Shown here piece after piece: positions 33,105-44,455 of a DNA stretch of 64,000 nt; the stretch's first letter is position 1; each line of letters opens with the position of its first letter. This stretch comes from Phycisphaerales bacterium (lineage in GTDB: Bacteria > Planctomycetota > Phycisphaerae > Phycisphaerales > UBA1924): contig DASPKU010000023.1 in the NCBI GenBank assembly GCA_035627955.1, positions 1 to 64,000 on the forward strand, read 5' to 3'. Under the pieces are notes generated by a model, which saw nothing but the letters and a program-made list of their open reading frames with translations, was not told the DNA's origin and ran no database searches. The translations under genes were made by a program, and so were the position numbers.

Positions 33105-36100
33105 ACCTCCGCTTCGAGCAACCCGTGTGGTTCTGGCTGCTCCTGGCCCTCATCCCCGCGGCCGCGTTGGGGTTGCTGTGGTTCTCGTCGATGAGCCCGG
33201 CGCGGCGTGTGTCGGCGATCATCGCGCGGCTGGTGCTGTACTCGCTCATAGCTGCGATGCTCGCGGGCATGGCGTGGGTGCGGAAGACCGACCGGCTTGC
33301 GGTGGTGGCGCTGGTCGACGTTTCGGGCTCGGTGCGGCGGTACGCCGGTGACGTGGAGATGGAGAGTGCGCCGGGGCGACGGCTCACGGCTGTCGCGGCG
33401 GCGCGGGAGTTCCTGCAGAGGGCGGCGGAGGGGCGCGGGCCAGATGATCTTGTAGGGGTGGTGGCGTTCGACGGGCGGGCCGCGGCGGTGGCGGTGCCGA
33501 CGACGGGCAAGGACCTGGACCCCGAGCTCGATGTGCACCTCGCCGAGGGCACGAACATCGCGGACGCGATCAGGCTTGGGCGGGCGCTGATCCCCCCGGA
33601 CGCGTCGGGGCGGCTGCTGCTGATTTCCGACGGCAACCAGACGACGGGCGATGCGCTCGCGGCGGCCGCTGAGGTATCGGCGCCGGCGCTCGCGGCGCTG
33701 GGCGCGTCGGTGCCGATCGACGTGGTGCCGCTGCGGTACAAGCTGGAGCACGAGGTCACGGTGGAGTCGGTGGACGCCCCCCCCACCGCCGCGGCGGGTG
33801 CTATGGTGAATGTGCGCGTGGTGCTCAATGCCACCACGGCGTCGCGGGGCACGCTGCAGTTGCTCCGCGAGGGAAGCGCGGTTGACCTCAACGGCGAGTC
33901 GCCGGGCAACGGGCGGCGGATCGAGCTGCGGCCGGGGCTGAACGTCGAAGTCGTGCAGGTGCTGCTGGATTCGGGGCGTGTGCACCGCTTCCGTGCGGTG
34001 TACGAGCCGGACGTGGTGGCCACCGGCAACGGCGGCACGGCCCTCGCGGGGGACACGACCACCGAGAACAACCGGGCCGAGGCGTTCACGATCACGCCGG
34101 GCAAGGGCGCGGTGCTGCTGGTGGACGGGAGCGCGGCCACCGGGGGCGACAGCACGGGCGCGACGCTCGCTGCCTCGCTGCGCAACAGCGGGCTGGAGGT
34201 GGTGGTCAGCGGCCCCGAGGCGTTGCCGCAGGACCTGCTGTCGTTGCAGGCGTACGACGTGGTGCTGCTGCAGAACGTGCCGGCGGAGGCGGTGCCGGTG
34301 CAGGCGCAGGAGACGCTGGTGGCGTACGTGCGCGACCTGGGCGGGGGGCTGGTCATGATTGGCGGGCCGGCGTCGTTCGGCGCGGGCGGGTGGAAGGGCT
34401 CGCCCATCGAGCCGATCCTGCCGGTGGCGCTGGACATCCCCGACAAGCTGGTCACGCCCGAGATCGCGATCGTGTTCGTGCTGGACAACTCGGGGTCGAT
34501 GCGGGAGCCTGTGCTGGGGACGACCAAGTCGCAGCAGCAGATCGCCAACGAGTCGGCGGCGATGGCGATCCGCACGCTGGACCGGCGCGACCTGGTGGGC
34601 GTGATCACCTTCAACACCAACGCCGAGCTGCTGTGGCCGCTGCAGCGGAACACCAACACGACGGCGCTGACCGAGGCCGTGGAGGACATCTCCCCTGGCG
34701 GGGGCACGAACATGGTCCCGGGGCTGGAGCTGGCGCGGGCGCAGCTGCGGAACTCGCAGGCGAAGGTCAAGCACGTGGTGGCGCTTACCGACGGCAAGTC
34801 GCGCGGGAATGAGGTCGCCATCTCGCTCGCGGAGCAGATGAAGGCCGAGGGGATCAAGGTCTCCACGATCGCGGTGGGCGATGACGCGGACATCCGCACG
34901 CTGCAGACGATGGCGGACCACGGCGAGGGCGTGTTCTACCACGCGATCAGCGCGAGCCAACTGCCGCGAATTTTCCTAAAGGCCGTGCGGCTGGTGCGGA
35001 CGCCGCTGATCCGGGAGACGCCGTTCGAGCCGGTGATCCTGCCGACGGGCTCGCCCATGGTGGCGGGGCTGGACGATCCGCCGCCGCTGAACGGCCTGAC
35101 GCTCACGCAGCCGCGCCCCGAGCCGACGATCGTCAACGCCATCATGACACCGACGAACGAGCCGGTGCTGGCGCACTGGCAGGTGGGGCTGGGGCAGGTA
35201 GTCGCGTTCACGTCTGACACGTGGAAGTGGGCGCAGCCGTGGCTGCCGTGGGATGGGTACGAGAAGATGTGGGCGCAGGTGGTGCGGCAGACGTCGCGCC
35301 CGCAGGGCTCGCGGAACTTCCAGGCGACCACGCGGACCGATGGCGAGATGCTGCGGCTGCGGCTGGAGGCCAATGACGAGTCGGGCCGGCCGATGGAGCG
35401 GCTGGATGTGCCCGCGACGGTGTACGCGCCGTCGGGCGCTTCGCGCCAGGTGCGGCTGGTGCAGACCGGCCCGGGGACATACGAGGCGGATGTGCCCGCG
35501 GCGGAGACGGGGAGCTATGTGGCGCTCATCAAGCCGGTCGCCCGCGAGGGCAACTCGGAGCGGCGGCTGGCGCCGGTGATCGTGGGGTCGACCGTGCAGG
35601 AGGGCAGCGAGTTCCGGGCGCGGGAGTCCAACGATGCGCTGCTCGCGGCGATCGCCTCGACGAGCGGCGGGCGCGTCATCGAGCTCGCGGCGGCGGAGCG
35701 GGCGGAGCTGTTCGACCGTGCCCAGACGCGCCCGCGCGAGGCGGTGACGCCGATCTGGCGGACGCTGCTGATCTGGTGCATCGGCGTGTTCCTGTTGGAC
35801 GTGGCGACGCGCCGGGTGGCGTGGGATCGGTGGCTGAGCCGGCGGTTCCGGCCGGAGCTGTCGGCGGAGGCCGCGGCGGAGCGGGAGCGGGCTCACGCGG
35901 CGGAGCGGACGGTGTCGGCGCTGAAGTCGCGCGTGGGTGTGGATGGCGCTGCAGGCGCGACGCCGGCGATCGCGCTGTCGGAGCAGGATGCGCGGGACCT
36001 GGCGGTGGCGGCGCGGGACCGGCGGCGGGCGCAGCGGCTGGCGGGGCTTTCGGCGCAAGCTCCTGGCGGAGCAGTAGAGACAGGCGCGGGCGGGGCGACT

Positions 36101-36190
36101 TCACAACCCCCGTCGAAACCGATGAAGGAGCCCGAAACAGGGCTGCTCGCGGCCAAGCGGCGGGCCACCGAGCGGTTCGAGGACGATTGA
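33101..36190 (+). CDS. Membrane protein with two VWA domains and a GATase1-like region
   Basis: The 1029-residue protein has two N-terminal spans (about 8-27, 36-58) and a first VWA-like domain with DVSGS (about 73). A middle beta domain follows, then a class I amidotransferase-like fold (VRDLGGGLVMIGGPASFGAGGW, about 408-430) without an obvious catalytic Cys. A second VWA domain has the full MIDAS motif VLDNSGSMRE (about 460). A C-terminal span (about 887-905) and a charged cytoplasmic tail complete it. It is coupled by ATGA to the DUF4175-like gene. Proteins of this layout occur with MoxR/DUF58 systems, so chaperone-like assembly of an envelope complex is likely but unproven. Confidence 0.85.
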   Translation: MNLRFEQPVWFWLLLALIPAAALGLLWFSSMSPARRVSAIIARLVLYSLIAAMLAGMAWVRKTDRLAVVALVDVSGSVRRYAGDVEMESAPGRRLTAVAAAREFLQRAAEGRGPDDLVGVVAFDGRAAAVAVPTTGKDLDPELDVHLAEGTNIADAIRLGRALIPPDASGRLLLISDGNQTTGDALAAAAEVSAPALAALGASVPIDVVPLRYKLEHEVTVESVDAPPTAAAGAMVNVRVVLNATTASRGTLQLLREGSAVDLNGESPGNGRRIELRPGLNVEVVQVLLDSGRVHRFRAVYEPDVVATGNGGTALAGDTTTENNRAEAFTITPGKGAVLLVDGSAATGGDSTGATLAASLRNSGLEVVVSGPEALPQDLLSLQAYDVVLLQNVPAEAVPVQAQETLVAYVRDLGGGLVMIGGPASFGAGGWKGSPIEPILPVALDIPDKLVTPEIAIVFVLDNSGSMREPVLGTTKSQQQIANESAAMAIRTLDRRDLVGVITFNTNAELLWPLQRNTNTTALTEAVEDISPGGGTNMVPGLELARAQLRNSQAKVKHVVALTDGKSRGNEVAISLAEQMKAEGIKVSTIAVGDDADIRTLQTMADHGEGVFYHAISASQLPRIFLKAVRLVRTPLIRETPFEPVILPTGSPMVAGLDDPPPLNGLTLTQPRPEPTIVNAIMTPTNEPVLAHWQVGLGQVVAFTSDTWKWAQPWLPWDGYEKMWAQVVRQTSRPQGSRNFQATTRTDGEMLRLRLEANDESGRPMERLDVPATVYAPSGASRQVRLVQTGPGTYEADVPAAETGSYVALIKPVAREGNSERRLAPVIVGSTVQEGSEFRARESNDALLAAIASTSGGRVIELAAAERAELFDRAQTRPREAVTPIWRTLLIWCIGVFLLDVATRRVAWDRWLSRRFRPELSAEAAAERERAHAAERTVSALKSRVGVDGAAGATPAIALSEQDARDLAVAARDRRRAQRLAGLSAQAPGGAVETGAGGATSQPPSKPMKEPETGLLAAKRRATERFEDD

Positions 36191-36979
36191 TTGGCGCTGC
36201 ACGAGCTCAACCCCACCGGACGGTTCTCTGATCGCGGGCGGGAGTACGCGCGGTACCGGCCGAGCTATCCCGCGGCGGCCATCGATGCGGTCGTGCGGGC
36301 GGTGGAGCTTGTTCGTGGTGCGGGCGGCGGCGGTCGCGAGATCATCGCGGCCGATGTCGGCGCGGGAACGGGGATCTCGTCGCGCCTGCTGACGGAGCGC
36401 GGCGTGCGGGTGATGGCGGTTGAGCCCAACGCGGGGATGCGGGACTCGGCCGAGCCGCACGCGCGGGTGTCGTGGATCGATGGATCCGCGGAGCGCACGG
36501 GCCTGGATGCGCAGAGCGTCGATCTGGTGCTGTGTGCGCAGGCGTTCCACTGGTTCGATGAGTCGAAGGCGCTGGCCGAGTTCCACCGCGTGCTCAAGGA
36601 GAGGGGCGTGCTAAGCCTGGTGTGGAACGACCGGGACAACAGCGACCCGCTGACGGGCGCGTACGGGCGGGCGATCCTGGAGGCCAGCGGGAACCACCCG
36701 GCGGCGCTGGACCGCAGTGAGTGCGGGCAGGCTGTCTTTGGGTCGCCGCTGTTTCGCGGTGCGCAAGTGCAGGCGTTCGCGTACGAGCAGCCGATGGACC
36801 TTGACGGGCTGATCGGGCGAGCGCTGAGCGCGTCGTACACGCCCAAGGCGGGGCCGGCGCACGAGAAGCTGGTGCGCGAGCTGCGGGAAGCGCACGCCGC
36901 GTTCGCTGATGCGGAGGGGGTCGTGCGGATGCGGTACCGCACGCGGGTGTACACGGCGGTGCGTGCGGACGCAGCGTGA
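36191..36979 (+). CDS. Class I SAM-dependent methyltransferase
   Basis: The 262-residue protein has the SAM-binding motif I AADVGAGTGISSRLL (about 56-70), then VEPNAGM, the acidic loop SVDLVLCAQAFHWFD and LVWNDRDNSD. HWF after motif II is typical of the Methyltransf_11 / trans-aconitate-methyltransferase-like group. The substrate is unknown. It begins with TTG directly after the VWA stop (TGA-TTG), so it belongs to the same operon. A perfect hairpin follows the stop. Confidence 0.82.
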   Translation: MALHELNPTGRFSDRGREYARYRPSYPAAAIDAVVRAVELVRGAGGGGREIIAADVGAGTGISSRLLTERGVRVMAVEPNAGMRDSAEPHARVSWIDGSAERTGLDAQSVDLVLCAQAFHWFDESKALAEFHRVLKERGVLSLVWNDRDNSDPLTGAYGRAILEASGNHPAALDRSECGQAVFGSPLFRGAQVQAFAYEQPMDLDGLIGRALSASYTPKAGPAHEKLVRELREAHAAFADAEGVVRMRYRTRVYTAVRADAA

Positions 36980-36999
36980 GTGAGGGATAGGACTTCTAT

Positions 37000-37029
37000 G
37001 TCGTCGAGGTCATCTACGACCTCGACGAC
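37000..37029 (+). terminator. Perfect 12-bp hairpin after the methyltransferase
   Basis: GTCGTCGAGGTC pairs with GACCTCGACGAC across a 6-nt loop. It is followed by TTACT rather than a T-run, so it may end transcription only weakly. Confidence 0.5.
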
Positions 37030-37077
37030 TTACTGCCTCAACGACTTACTTGTGATGCACGTACCGCGTCAACACAA

Positions 37078-37122
37078 CGACTCCGCGGAGTGGGGGCAGG
37101 AACCCCCTGTTCCGCGGAGTCG
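37078..37122. repeat. Hairpin with ACTCCGCGGAGT ends
   Basis: CGACTCCGCGGA pairs with TCCGCGGAGTCG across GGGGG/CCCCC inner arms. It lies between convergent genes and could serve either strand. ACTCCGCGGAGT resembles the units of the 1012-1107 repeat. Confidence 0.5.
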
Positions 37123-37157
37123 GATGATGAGGCGAGCGTCGCCGGGGTCGCCGGTGC

Positions 37158-37170
37158 TCACATGATGTGA
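37158..37170. promoter_or_regulatory. Palindrome TCACATGATGTGA
   Basis: A 13-bp palindrome with arms TCACAT/ATGTGA. It differs by one base from TCACATGACGTGA at 57588, upstream of an HTH regulator. It lies just past the glycine-zipper stop, so a regulatory role here is doubtful. Confidence 0.25.
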
Positions 37171-37171
37171 C

Positions 37172-37672
37172 TCATGGGCGACGCGGACCGTCACTGACGC
37201 GGTCCCAGGCGTCCCGCACGGCGTCCTTCGCGCGGTCCCACGTCAGGGAGCCGCGGTCGTTGACCCGGTCCCAGTCGCGGGCGAGCGTGGGCTCGACCTC
37301 ATCGAAGCGGCGGCCCTGCGAACGCGAGGCGTTCTCCCAGCCATAGCGGTACGCGGGGCGGTAGGTGGTGTAATCGGCGTTGCGGGCGTAGGGGCGGGTC
37401 TTGTAGTTCTCCGCCCAGTAGGCGTCCTCGACCGTGGGGTTCACGGCCTCGCCCGCGGCCTTGCCGCCCAGGCCGCCGGCCACAGCGCCGATCACGGCGC
37501 CGACGGCCGAGCCGATGGGGCCGGCTGCCGCGCCAATGGCCGCGCCGGCAGCGCCGCCGCCCGCGGCCCCCAGGCCGGTGCCCACCGGGTGGGAACCCGG
37601 GGCGCCGCTGATGGGGTCACGGTTGGCAGGGTTGTTGTCGATCCGATCCTTGCGATTGTTGTTGGTGTCCAT
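37172..37672 (-). CDS. Glycine-zipper domain protein
   Basis: The protein is 166 residues from the ATG at 37672 (MDTNNNRKDR). It has a polar N-terminus, then a long glycine/alanine zipper (about 26-75: GTGLGAAGGGAAGAAIGAAAG and on) that could form membrane-inserting helices. A C-terminal domain rich in Tyr, Arg and Trp follows (YWAENYKTRPYARNADYTTYRPAYRYGWENA). The C-terminal motif is, as far as I know, common in small bacterial stress-related proteins, but the function is not known. The longer open frame upstream lacks homology and includes a repeat. Confidence 0.75.
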   Translation of the reverse strand: MDTNNNRKDRIDNNPANRDPISGAPGSHPVGTGLGAAGGGAAGAAIGAAAGPIGSAVGAVIGAVAGGLGGKAAGEAVNPTVEDAYWAENYKTRPYARNADYTTYRPAYRYGWENASRSQGRRFDEVEPTLARDWDRVNDRGSLTWDRAKDAVRDAWDRVSDGPRRP

Positions 37673-37772
37673 GGGCGAACCATGGGGCACCCGTGTGGGA
37701 GCGGCGTGAGGGGGTGCGGAAAGTGGGGTTGGCAGCTGGAATCGGTGCGCAGTGCACCGGGTGGAACGGTTA

Positions 37773-37801
37773 CCACCGAGATGAAGACATCTCGGTGGCA
37801 C
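37773..37801. repeat. GAAGAC palindrome, best copy
   Basis: CCACCGAGATG-AAGA-CATCTCGGTGG: 11-bp perfect arms with an AAGA centre. It is followed by CACGA. It lies between the glycine-zipper gene and the prepilin-like gene. Confidence 0.65.
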
Positions 37802-37822
37802 GATGAGCTTTCAGCTGATGAG

Positions 37823-38890
37823 TCACCGCGGACGCCACGTGTACACGCGCGTCGTGGGGTGCGTGTTCTCGGCGGCGAAGTCGTCCCAGTACTTCATGTC
37901 GCGCAGCTCATCCAGCTTGAGGCGGCCGGCGCTGGCGTCCAGGCGTGTGTTGGCGACCGTCTTGAAGTAGCGGGGGTTGAGATAGCCGTACTGGCTGGGC
38001 GGGGTGCGGGGCGTGAAGGGCTGGTTGGCGGCGCCCTGCCAGCCGGGGGCGAGGGAGTAGCCGAAGCCGTGGTCGGGGTCGCTGACGGGGATATTGGTGG
38101 GCGGAAGGACCTTGTAGAAGCCGTCGCGGATGATGTTGGGCGTGGTGGTGCCCGCGTCGGCGGGGTTGCGGCCGTTGCTCCAGTAGCCGGTGCCGGAGAC
38201 GTCGGCGGCGCGCGACGCGGCGAAGGTCAGCAGGTTGGAGGGGAAGCGGACGTCGGTGGACTTGGTGCGGTAGAACTGGCCGCCCTGCGACATGGGGTTG
38301 CGGTCACCGACGATGCCGTCCCACCCGCAGGGGGTCATGCCGTGCATCTTGAAGGCGGAGTGGTTGCAATCGCCGCCGAAGAACACGGTGTTCATGCCGA
38401 AGGAGGGGTGGGTCGCGACCGCGCCGACGAAGGAGGTGTCGGGGTAGGTGTAGCGGTTGTGCTGGTAGAGGGCGCGGCCGTTGTAGCCGCGGGCGCGGAA
38501 GTCGGCGTTGTCCTGCTTGTTGATGACGAGCACCTGGTCGACGCTGAGGTTCGCGTAGCCGGCGAGGCGCCACGTCCAGTTGCGCATCGACTCGTGTGAG
38601 ATGCGCGAGCGGTTGTCGAAGGGGTCGTTGGGGAACATGTCCGTGCCGCAGTTCTGCCACCAGATCCAGTACTTGCTGATGCGGCCGGGGATGATCGTGT
38701 CCTTGAAGTCGTTGGAGTAGGTCGCGTTCACCTTGGCGAGCTGACTGATGCTCGAGAGCTCGAGCGCCGAGCGTGCGGCCTCGCGGGCCTTGCCGAGCGC
38801 GGGCAGCAGCACTGCGATCAGCAGCGCGACGATCGCGATCACCACGAGCAGCTCAATCAGCGTGAACGCACGGCGGGCGGGGCTGGACAT
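37823..38890 (-). CDS. Prepilin-type N-terminal domain protein (pseudopilin-like)
   Basis: The 355-residue protein begins MSSPARRAFTLIELLVVIAIV, a class III prepilin leader cut before Phe by a prepilin peptidase, followed by one hydrophobic helix. The long C-terminal region is rich in Asn, Tyr and Trp (DMFPNDPFDNRSRISHESMRNW; FFGGDCNHSAFKMHGMTPCGWDG) and is typical of the large planctomycete pseudopilin families. It is probably exported and surface or periplasmic. The ATG at 38890 has GGAG 8 nt upstream; a GTG three codons earlier is possible. It is a stand-alone gene, not next to secretion machinery. Confidence 0.85.
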   Translation of the reverse strand: MSSPARRAFTLIELLVVIAIVALLIAVLLPALGKAREAARSALELSSISQLAKVNATYSNDFKDTIIPGRISKYWIWWQNCGTDMFPNDPFDNRSRISHESMRNWTWRLAGYANLSVDQVLVINKQDNADFRARGYNGRALYQHNRYTYPDTSFVGAVATHPSFGMNTVFFGGDCNHSAFKMHGMTPCGWDGIVGDRNPMSQGGQFYRTKSTDVRFPSNLLTFAASRAADVSGTGYWSNGRNPADAGTTTPNIIRDGFYKVLPPTNIPVSDPDHGFGYSLAPGWQGAANQPFTPRTPPSQYGYLNPRYFKTVANTRLDASAGRLKLDELRDMKYWDDFAAENTHPTTRVYTWRPR

Positions 38891-39112
38891 CGCGGGCACT
38901 CCGGGGGAGGTGACAACCAGAGATGCGGGAACGGGCGGGGCACGTCAGCCTGTTGAGGCGCATGGGGCGGAGAACCCCGCGAGTGCGGGGGCGGCAACAA
39001 ATTACCACGGCGAGGGGGTAGGGGCTTGCGGGAATTGAGGAAAAGGCGGCGGGGGGCTGCCATCGCACGCTAAGCCGCTGCTGTTCCGTGGCTTACAGGT
39101 GCGCCCGCGTCA

Positions 39113-39143
39113 CTCCATAGCGACGAAGACGTCGCCATGGCAC
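39113..39143. repeat. GAAGAC palindrome copy downstream of gcvP
   Basis: CCATAGCGACG-AAGA-CGTCGCCATGG then CACCC. It is nearly identical to the copy inside the ligase-like gene (8524-8556). It may also act as a gcvP terminator. Confidence 0.6.
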
Positions 39144-39165
39144 CCAAGACCCGTGCTCGCGCCGG

Positions 39166-42123
<2,958 letters not shown>

Positions 42124-42131
42124 GGGTTCCG

Positions 42132-42137
42132 ACTGTA
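42132..42137 (-). promoter_or_regulatory. -10-like hexamer for gcvP (predicted leaderless)
   Basis: TACAGT on the minus strand ends 8 nt before ATG 42123. No ribosome site and no glycine riboswitch is visible. Confidence 0.45.
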
Positions 42138-42192
42138 GGTTCGCCGGGTTGGGTTTTTGCGATTTCGGGCGGGGTGACGACTTGCGGTGACT

Positions 42193-42233
42193 CGATCCGA
42201 GCCTTCGCCGAGGACGACTCAGACTCGGCTTCC
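42193..42233 (+). repeat. Dispersed repeat, copy 2 (CGATCCGAG...CTCGGCTTC)
   Basis: It matches 18781-18823 with about six differences over 40 bases. The inverted arms are weaker here. It lies between gcvP and the M28 peptidase promoter region. Confidence 0.55.
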
Positions 42234-42250
42234 AGGGGCACGCTTTCCGC

Positions 42251-42256
42251 TATCCT
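42251..42256 (+). promoter_or_regulatory. -10-like hexamer for the M28 peptidase gene
   Basis: TATCCT lies 36 nt before the ATG at 42293. GGAG lies 9 nt before that ATG, giving a short leader. Confidence 0.35.
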
Positions 42257-42292
42257 TCGGGCACACACGGGGTGTGATCAGGAGCGGCACGT

Positions 42293-44437
42293 ATGCGGCC
42301 ATGGCGTTCGTCGGTGGTGGTGCTCGCGGCGGTGGTTTCGCTCGCGGGGGTTGGCGCCGGCCTGCCGGCGATGCCGCGGGGCGGCTCGGGGACCGGCTCG
42401 GGCAATGTGGAGCCTTCCCCCGCTGAGGTGCTTGCGGATGACGCGAAGGTCTGGCGTCAGCACGTGACCACGCTCTCGAACCCGTTCCTGGAGGGGCGTG
42501 CGCCGGACACCAAGGGCAACCGCATCGCCGCGGACTACATCCAGTGGAACTACGAGCGGCTGGGTTTGGGCCCGGCGTTCCCGACCGAGGTGAAGGGCAA
42601 GGACGGCGAGGTCACGTTGAGGCCCTTCACGAGCTACCGCCAGGAGTTCAAGGCCCCAGCGTCGCAGCGGCCGGAGTTCCGCTACAAGCTCGTTGAGCAG
42701 GCCGCGTCGTACCAGGTTCGTCGCAACCGCACCGAGCTGATCGGCGGTGAGGACTTCAACGTCATCGGCCACTCCGGCAGCGGCGAGGTGACGGGGGCCG
42801 TGGTGTTCTGCGGGTACTCGCTCGACGACGAGGAGAAGGAGTACTACTCGTACCCGCCGAAGACCGACCTCACCGGCAAGATCGCCATGATCCTGCGGTT
42901 TGAGCCCATGGACGAGCAGGGCAAGAGCCGGTGGTCGGAGGATGAGGACCAGCCGTGGACGCGGGCGACGCGCCTGGAGCCCAAGTTCCGCGAGGCGATC
43001 TACCACAACGCCGCGGCCATCGTGCTGGTCAACCCGCCGGGCGTCGCCGACGACCGCGCCGACAAGCTGGAGGGCATCCAGTTCAGCGGGGCGCAGCAGC
43101 AGAAGGTGCCCGTGATCATGATGTCGCGGGCCGCCGCGGAGGCGTTCGTCAAGAAGGCGGACCCCAAGGGCCGCTCGCTGATGGAGCTGCGGCGGCTGGC
43201 GGACAAGCAGGGCGGAGTCGTCCCCTTCCGCGATAACGTGAAGCTGAGCATCAAGGCCAAGGTCGAGAAGCCGATCATCACCACCGACAACGTGGGGGCG
43301 ATCCTGCCCGGCAAGGGGCGGCTGGCGGATGAGTACATCGTGATCGGCTCGCACTACGACCACGTGGGCTACGGGTACTTCGGTTCCCTGGACAACTCGC
43401 GCGGGCGGATCCACGCGGGGGCCGACGACAACGCCAGTGGCACGTCGGGCAATCTGCTCGTGGCGAAGAAACTGGTGGAGGCGTACCGCAACCTGCCGGA
43501 CAACGCCGAGGCCCGCTCCGTGCTGTTCATGGCCTTCAGCGCTGAGGAGTCGGGGCTGGTGGGCAGCGCGTACTACACGCGCCACCTGATCGCACCCGTT
43601 GAGAAGCACTACCTGATGCTCAACATGGACATGATCGGGCGGCTGCGCAAGAAGCCGCCGCTGGAGATCGGCGGGGTGGGCTCTGGCGTGGGGCTGGAGG
43701 ACTGGATCCAGCCGTACCTTGAGAGCAGCGGCATGGCCACCAAGCAGTCGCGCATCGGAGCGCCCAACTCCGACCATGCCAGCTTTCACGTCAAGAAGAT
43801 CCCCAATCTGTTCTTTTTCACCGGGCTGCACCGCGAGTACCACACGCCCGCGGACACGGTGGACACGCTGAACTTCGAAGGGGCCGCGCAGGTGGCGGAC
43901 CTCGTCTACCGCATCGCCCTAGACGCGGCCCAGCGGACCGAGCCGCTGCCGTTCAGCAGCGGTCGCGATGCCGATGAGAATGACGAGGCAGAGTCGCCGC
44001 CCCGCGTGGTGCCGCGGGATGAGCCCAACCGTGACGACCCGCGGAATCCGGCGAACCAGCGGGCACGCGCAGACGAAAAACCCGAGGCTCCTGCCGCTGA
44101 TGCGGGCGATGCGCCCGCGCCGCAGCCGCGGTCCTCGCGTCGCGTACGCATGGGCATCATGCCCGGCAACTACGGCGTCGAGGGCGAGGGCGTCGAGGTC
44201 GCGGGTATCACTGACCCAGAGTCGCCCGCCGCGAAGGCGGGGATCAGGGAGGGCGACGTACTGCTCAAGTGGGACGACCACACCCTCGGGCGCGTCGAGG
44301 ACCTTCAGGAGCGCATGACCAAGGCCGAGCCGGGACAGGTCGTCAAGATCACGTTCCGTCGCGAGGGCAAGGAGCAGACAGTCGAGGTGACGCTCGCAGG
44401 AGCGGGCGAGCGGAGGCCCGCGCCGGCCCGTCCCTGA
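42293..44437 (+). CDS. Exported M28-family metallopeptidase with PA and PDZ domains
   Basis: The 714-residue protein has a signal peptide (about 1-26). A PA-type insert follows (about 150-320) and then the M28 zinc aminopeptidase core. Ligands are in IGSHYDHVG, GADDNASG, SAEESGLVGS (catalytic Glu) and MDMIGR, with the late His in EYHTPADT. A Pro/Glu/Arg-rich linker (about 560-615) leads to a C-terminal PDZ domain (MGIMPGNYG; GITDPESPAAKAGIREGDVLLKWD). It probably digests peptides outside the cytoplasm. PDZ fused to M28 is known in several phyla. Confidence 0.88.
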   Translation: MRPWRSSVVVLAAVVSLAGVGAGLPAMPRGGSGTGSGNVEPSPAEVLADDAKVWRQHVTTLSNPFLEGRAPDTKGNRIAADYIQWNYERLGLGPAFPTEVKGKDGEVTLRPFTSYRQEFKAPASQRPEFRYKLVEQAASYQVRRNRTELIGGEDFNVIGHSGSGEVTGAVVFCGYSLDDEEKEYYSYPPKTDLTGKIAMILRFEPMDEQGKSRWSEDEDQPWTRATRLEPKFREAIYHNAAAIVLVNPPGVADDRADKLEGIQFSGAQQQKVPVIMMSRAAAEAFVKKADPKGRSLMELRRLADKQGGVVPFRDNVKLSIKAKVEKPIITTDNVGAILPGKGRLADEYIVIGSHYDHVGYGYFGSLDNSRGRIHAGADDNASGTSGNLLVAKKLVEAYRNLPDNAEARSVLFMAFSAEESGLVGSAYYTRHLIAPVEKHYLMLNMDMIGRLRKKPPLEIGGVGSGVGLEDWIQPYLESSGMATKQSRIGAPNSDHASFHVKKIPNLFFFTGLHREYHTPADTVDTLNFEGAAQVADLVYRIALDAAQRTEPLPFSSGRDADENDEAESPPRVVPRDEPNRDDPRNPANQRARADEKPEAPAADAGDAPAPQPRSSRRVRMGIMPGNYGVEGEGVEVAGITDPESPAAKAGIREGDVLLKWDDHTLGRVEDLQERMTKAEPGQVVKITFRREGKEQTVEVTLAGAGERRPAPARP

Positions 44438-44442
44438 GCCGC

Positions 44443-44448
44443 TAGGCT
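44443..44448 (+). promoter_or_regulatory. -10-like hexamer for the methyltransferase gene at 44456
   Basis: TAGGCT ends 7 nt before the ATG. No Shine-Dalgarno is present. Confidence 0.45.
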
Positions 44449-44455
44449 GCCGCCG

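Noticed and set aside
33101-36190. Active glutamine amidotransferase in the VWA protein
   Set aside because: The fold is hinted at, but the nucleophile Cys motif is not visible.
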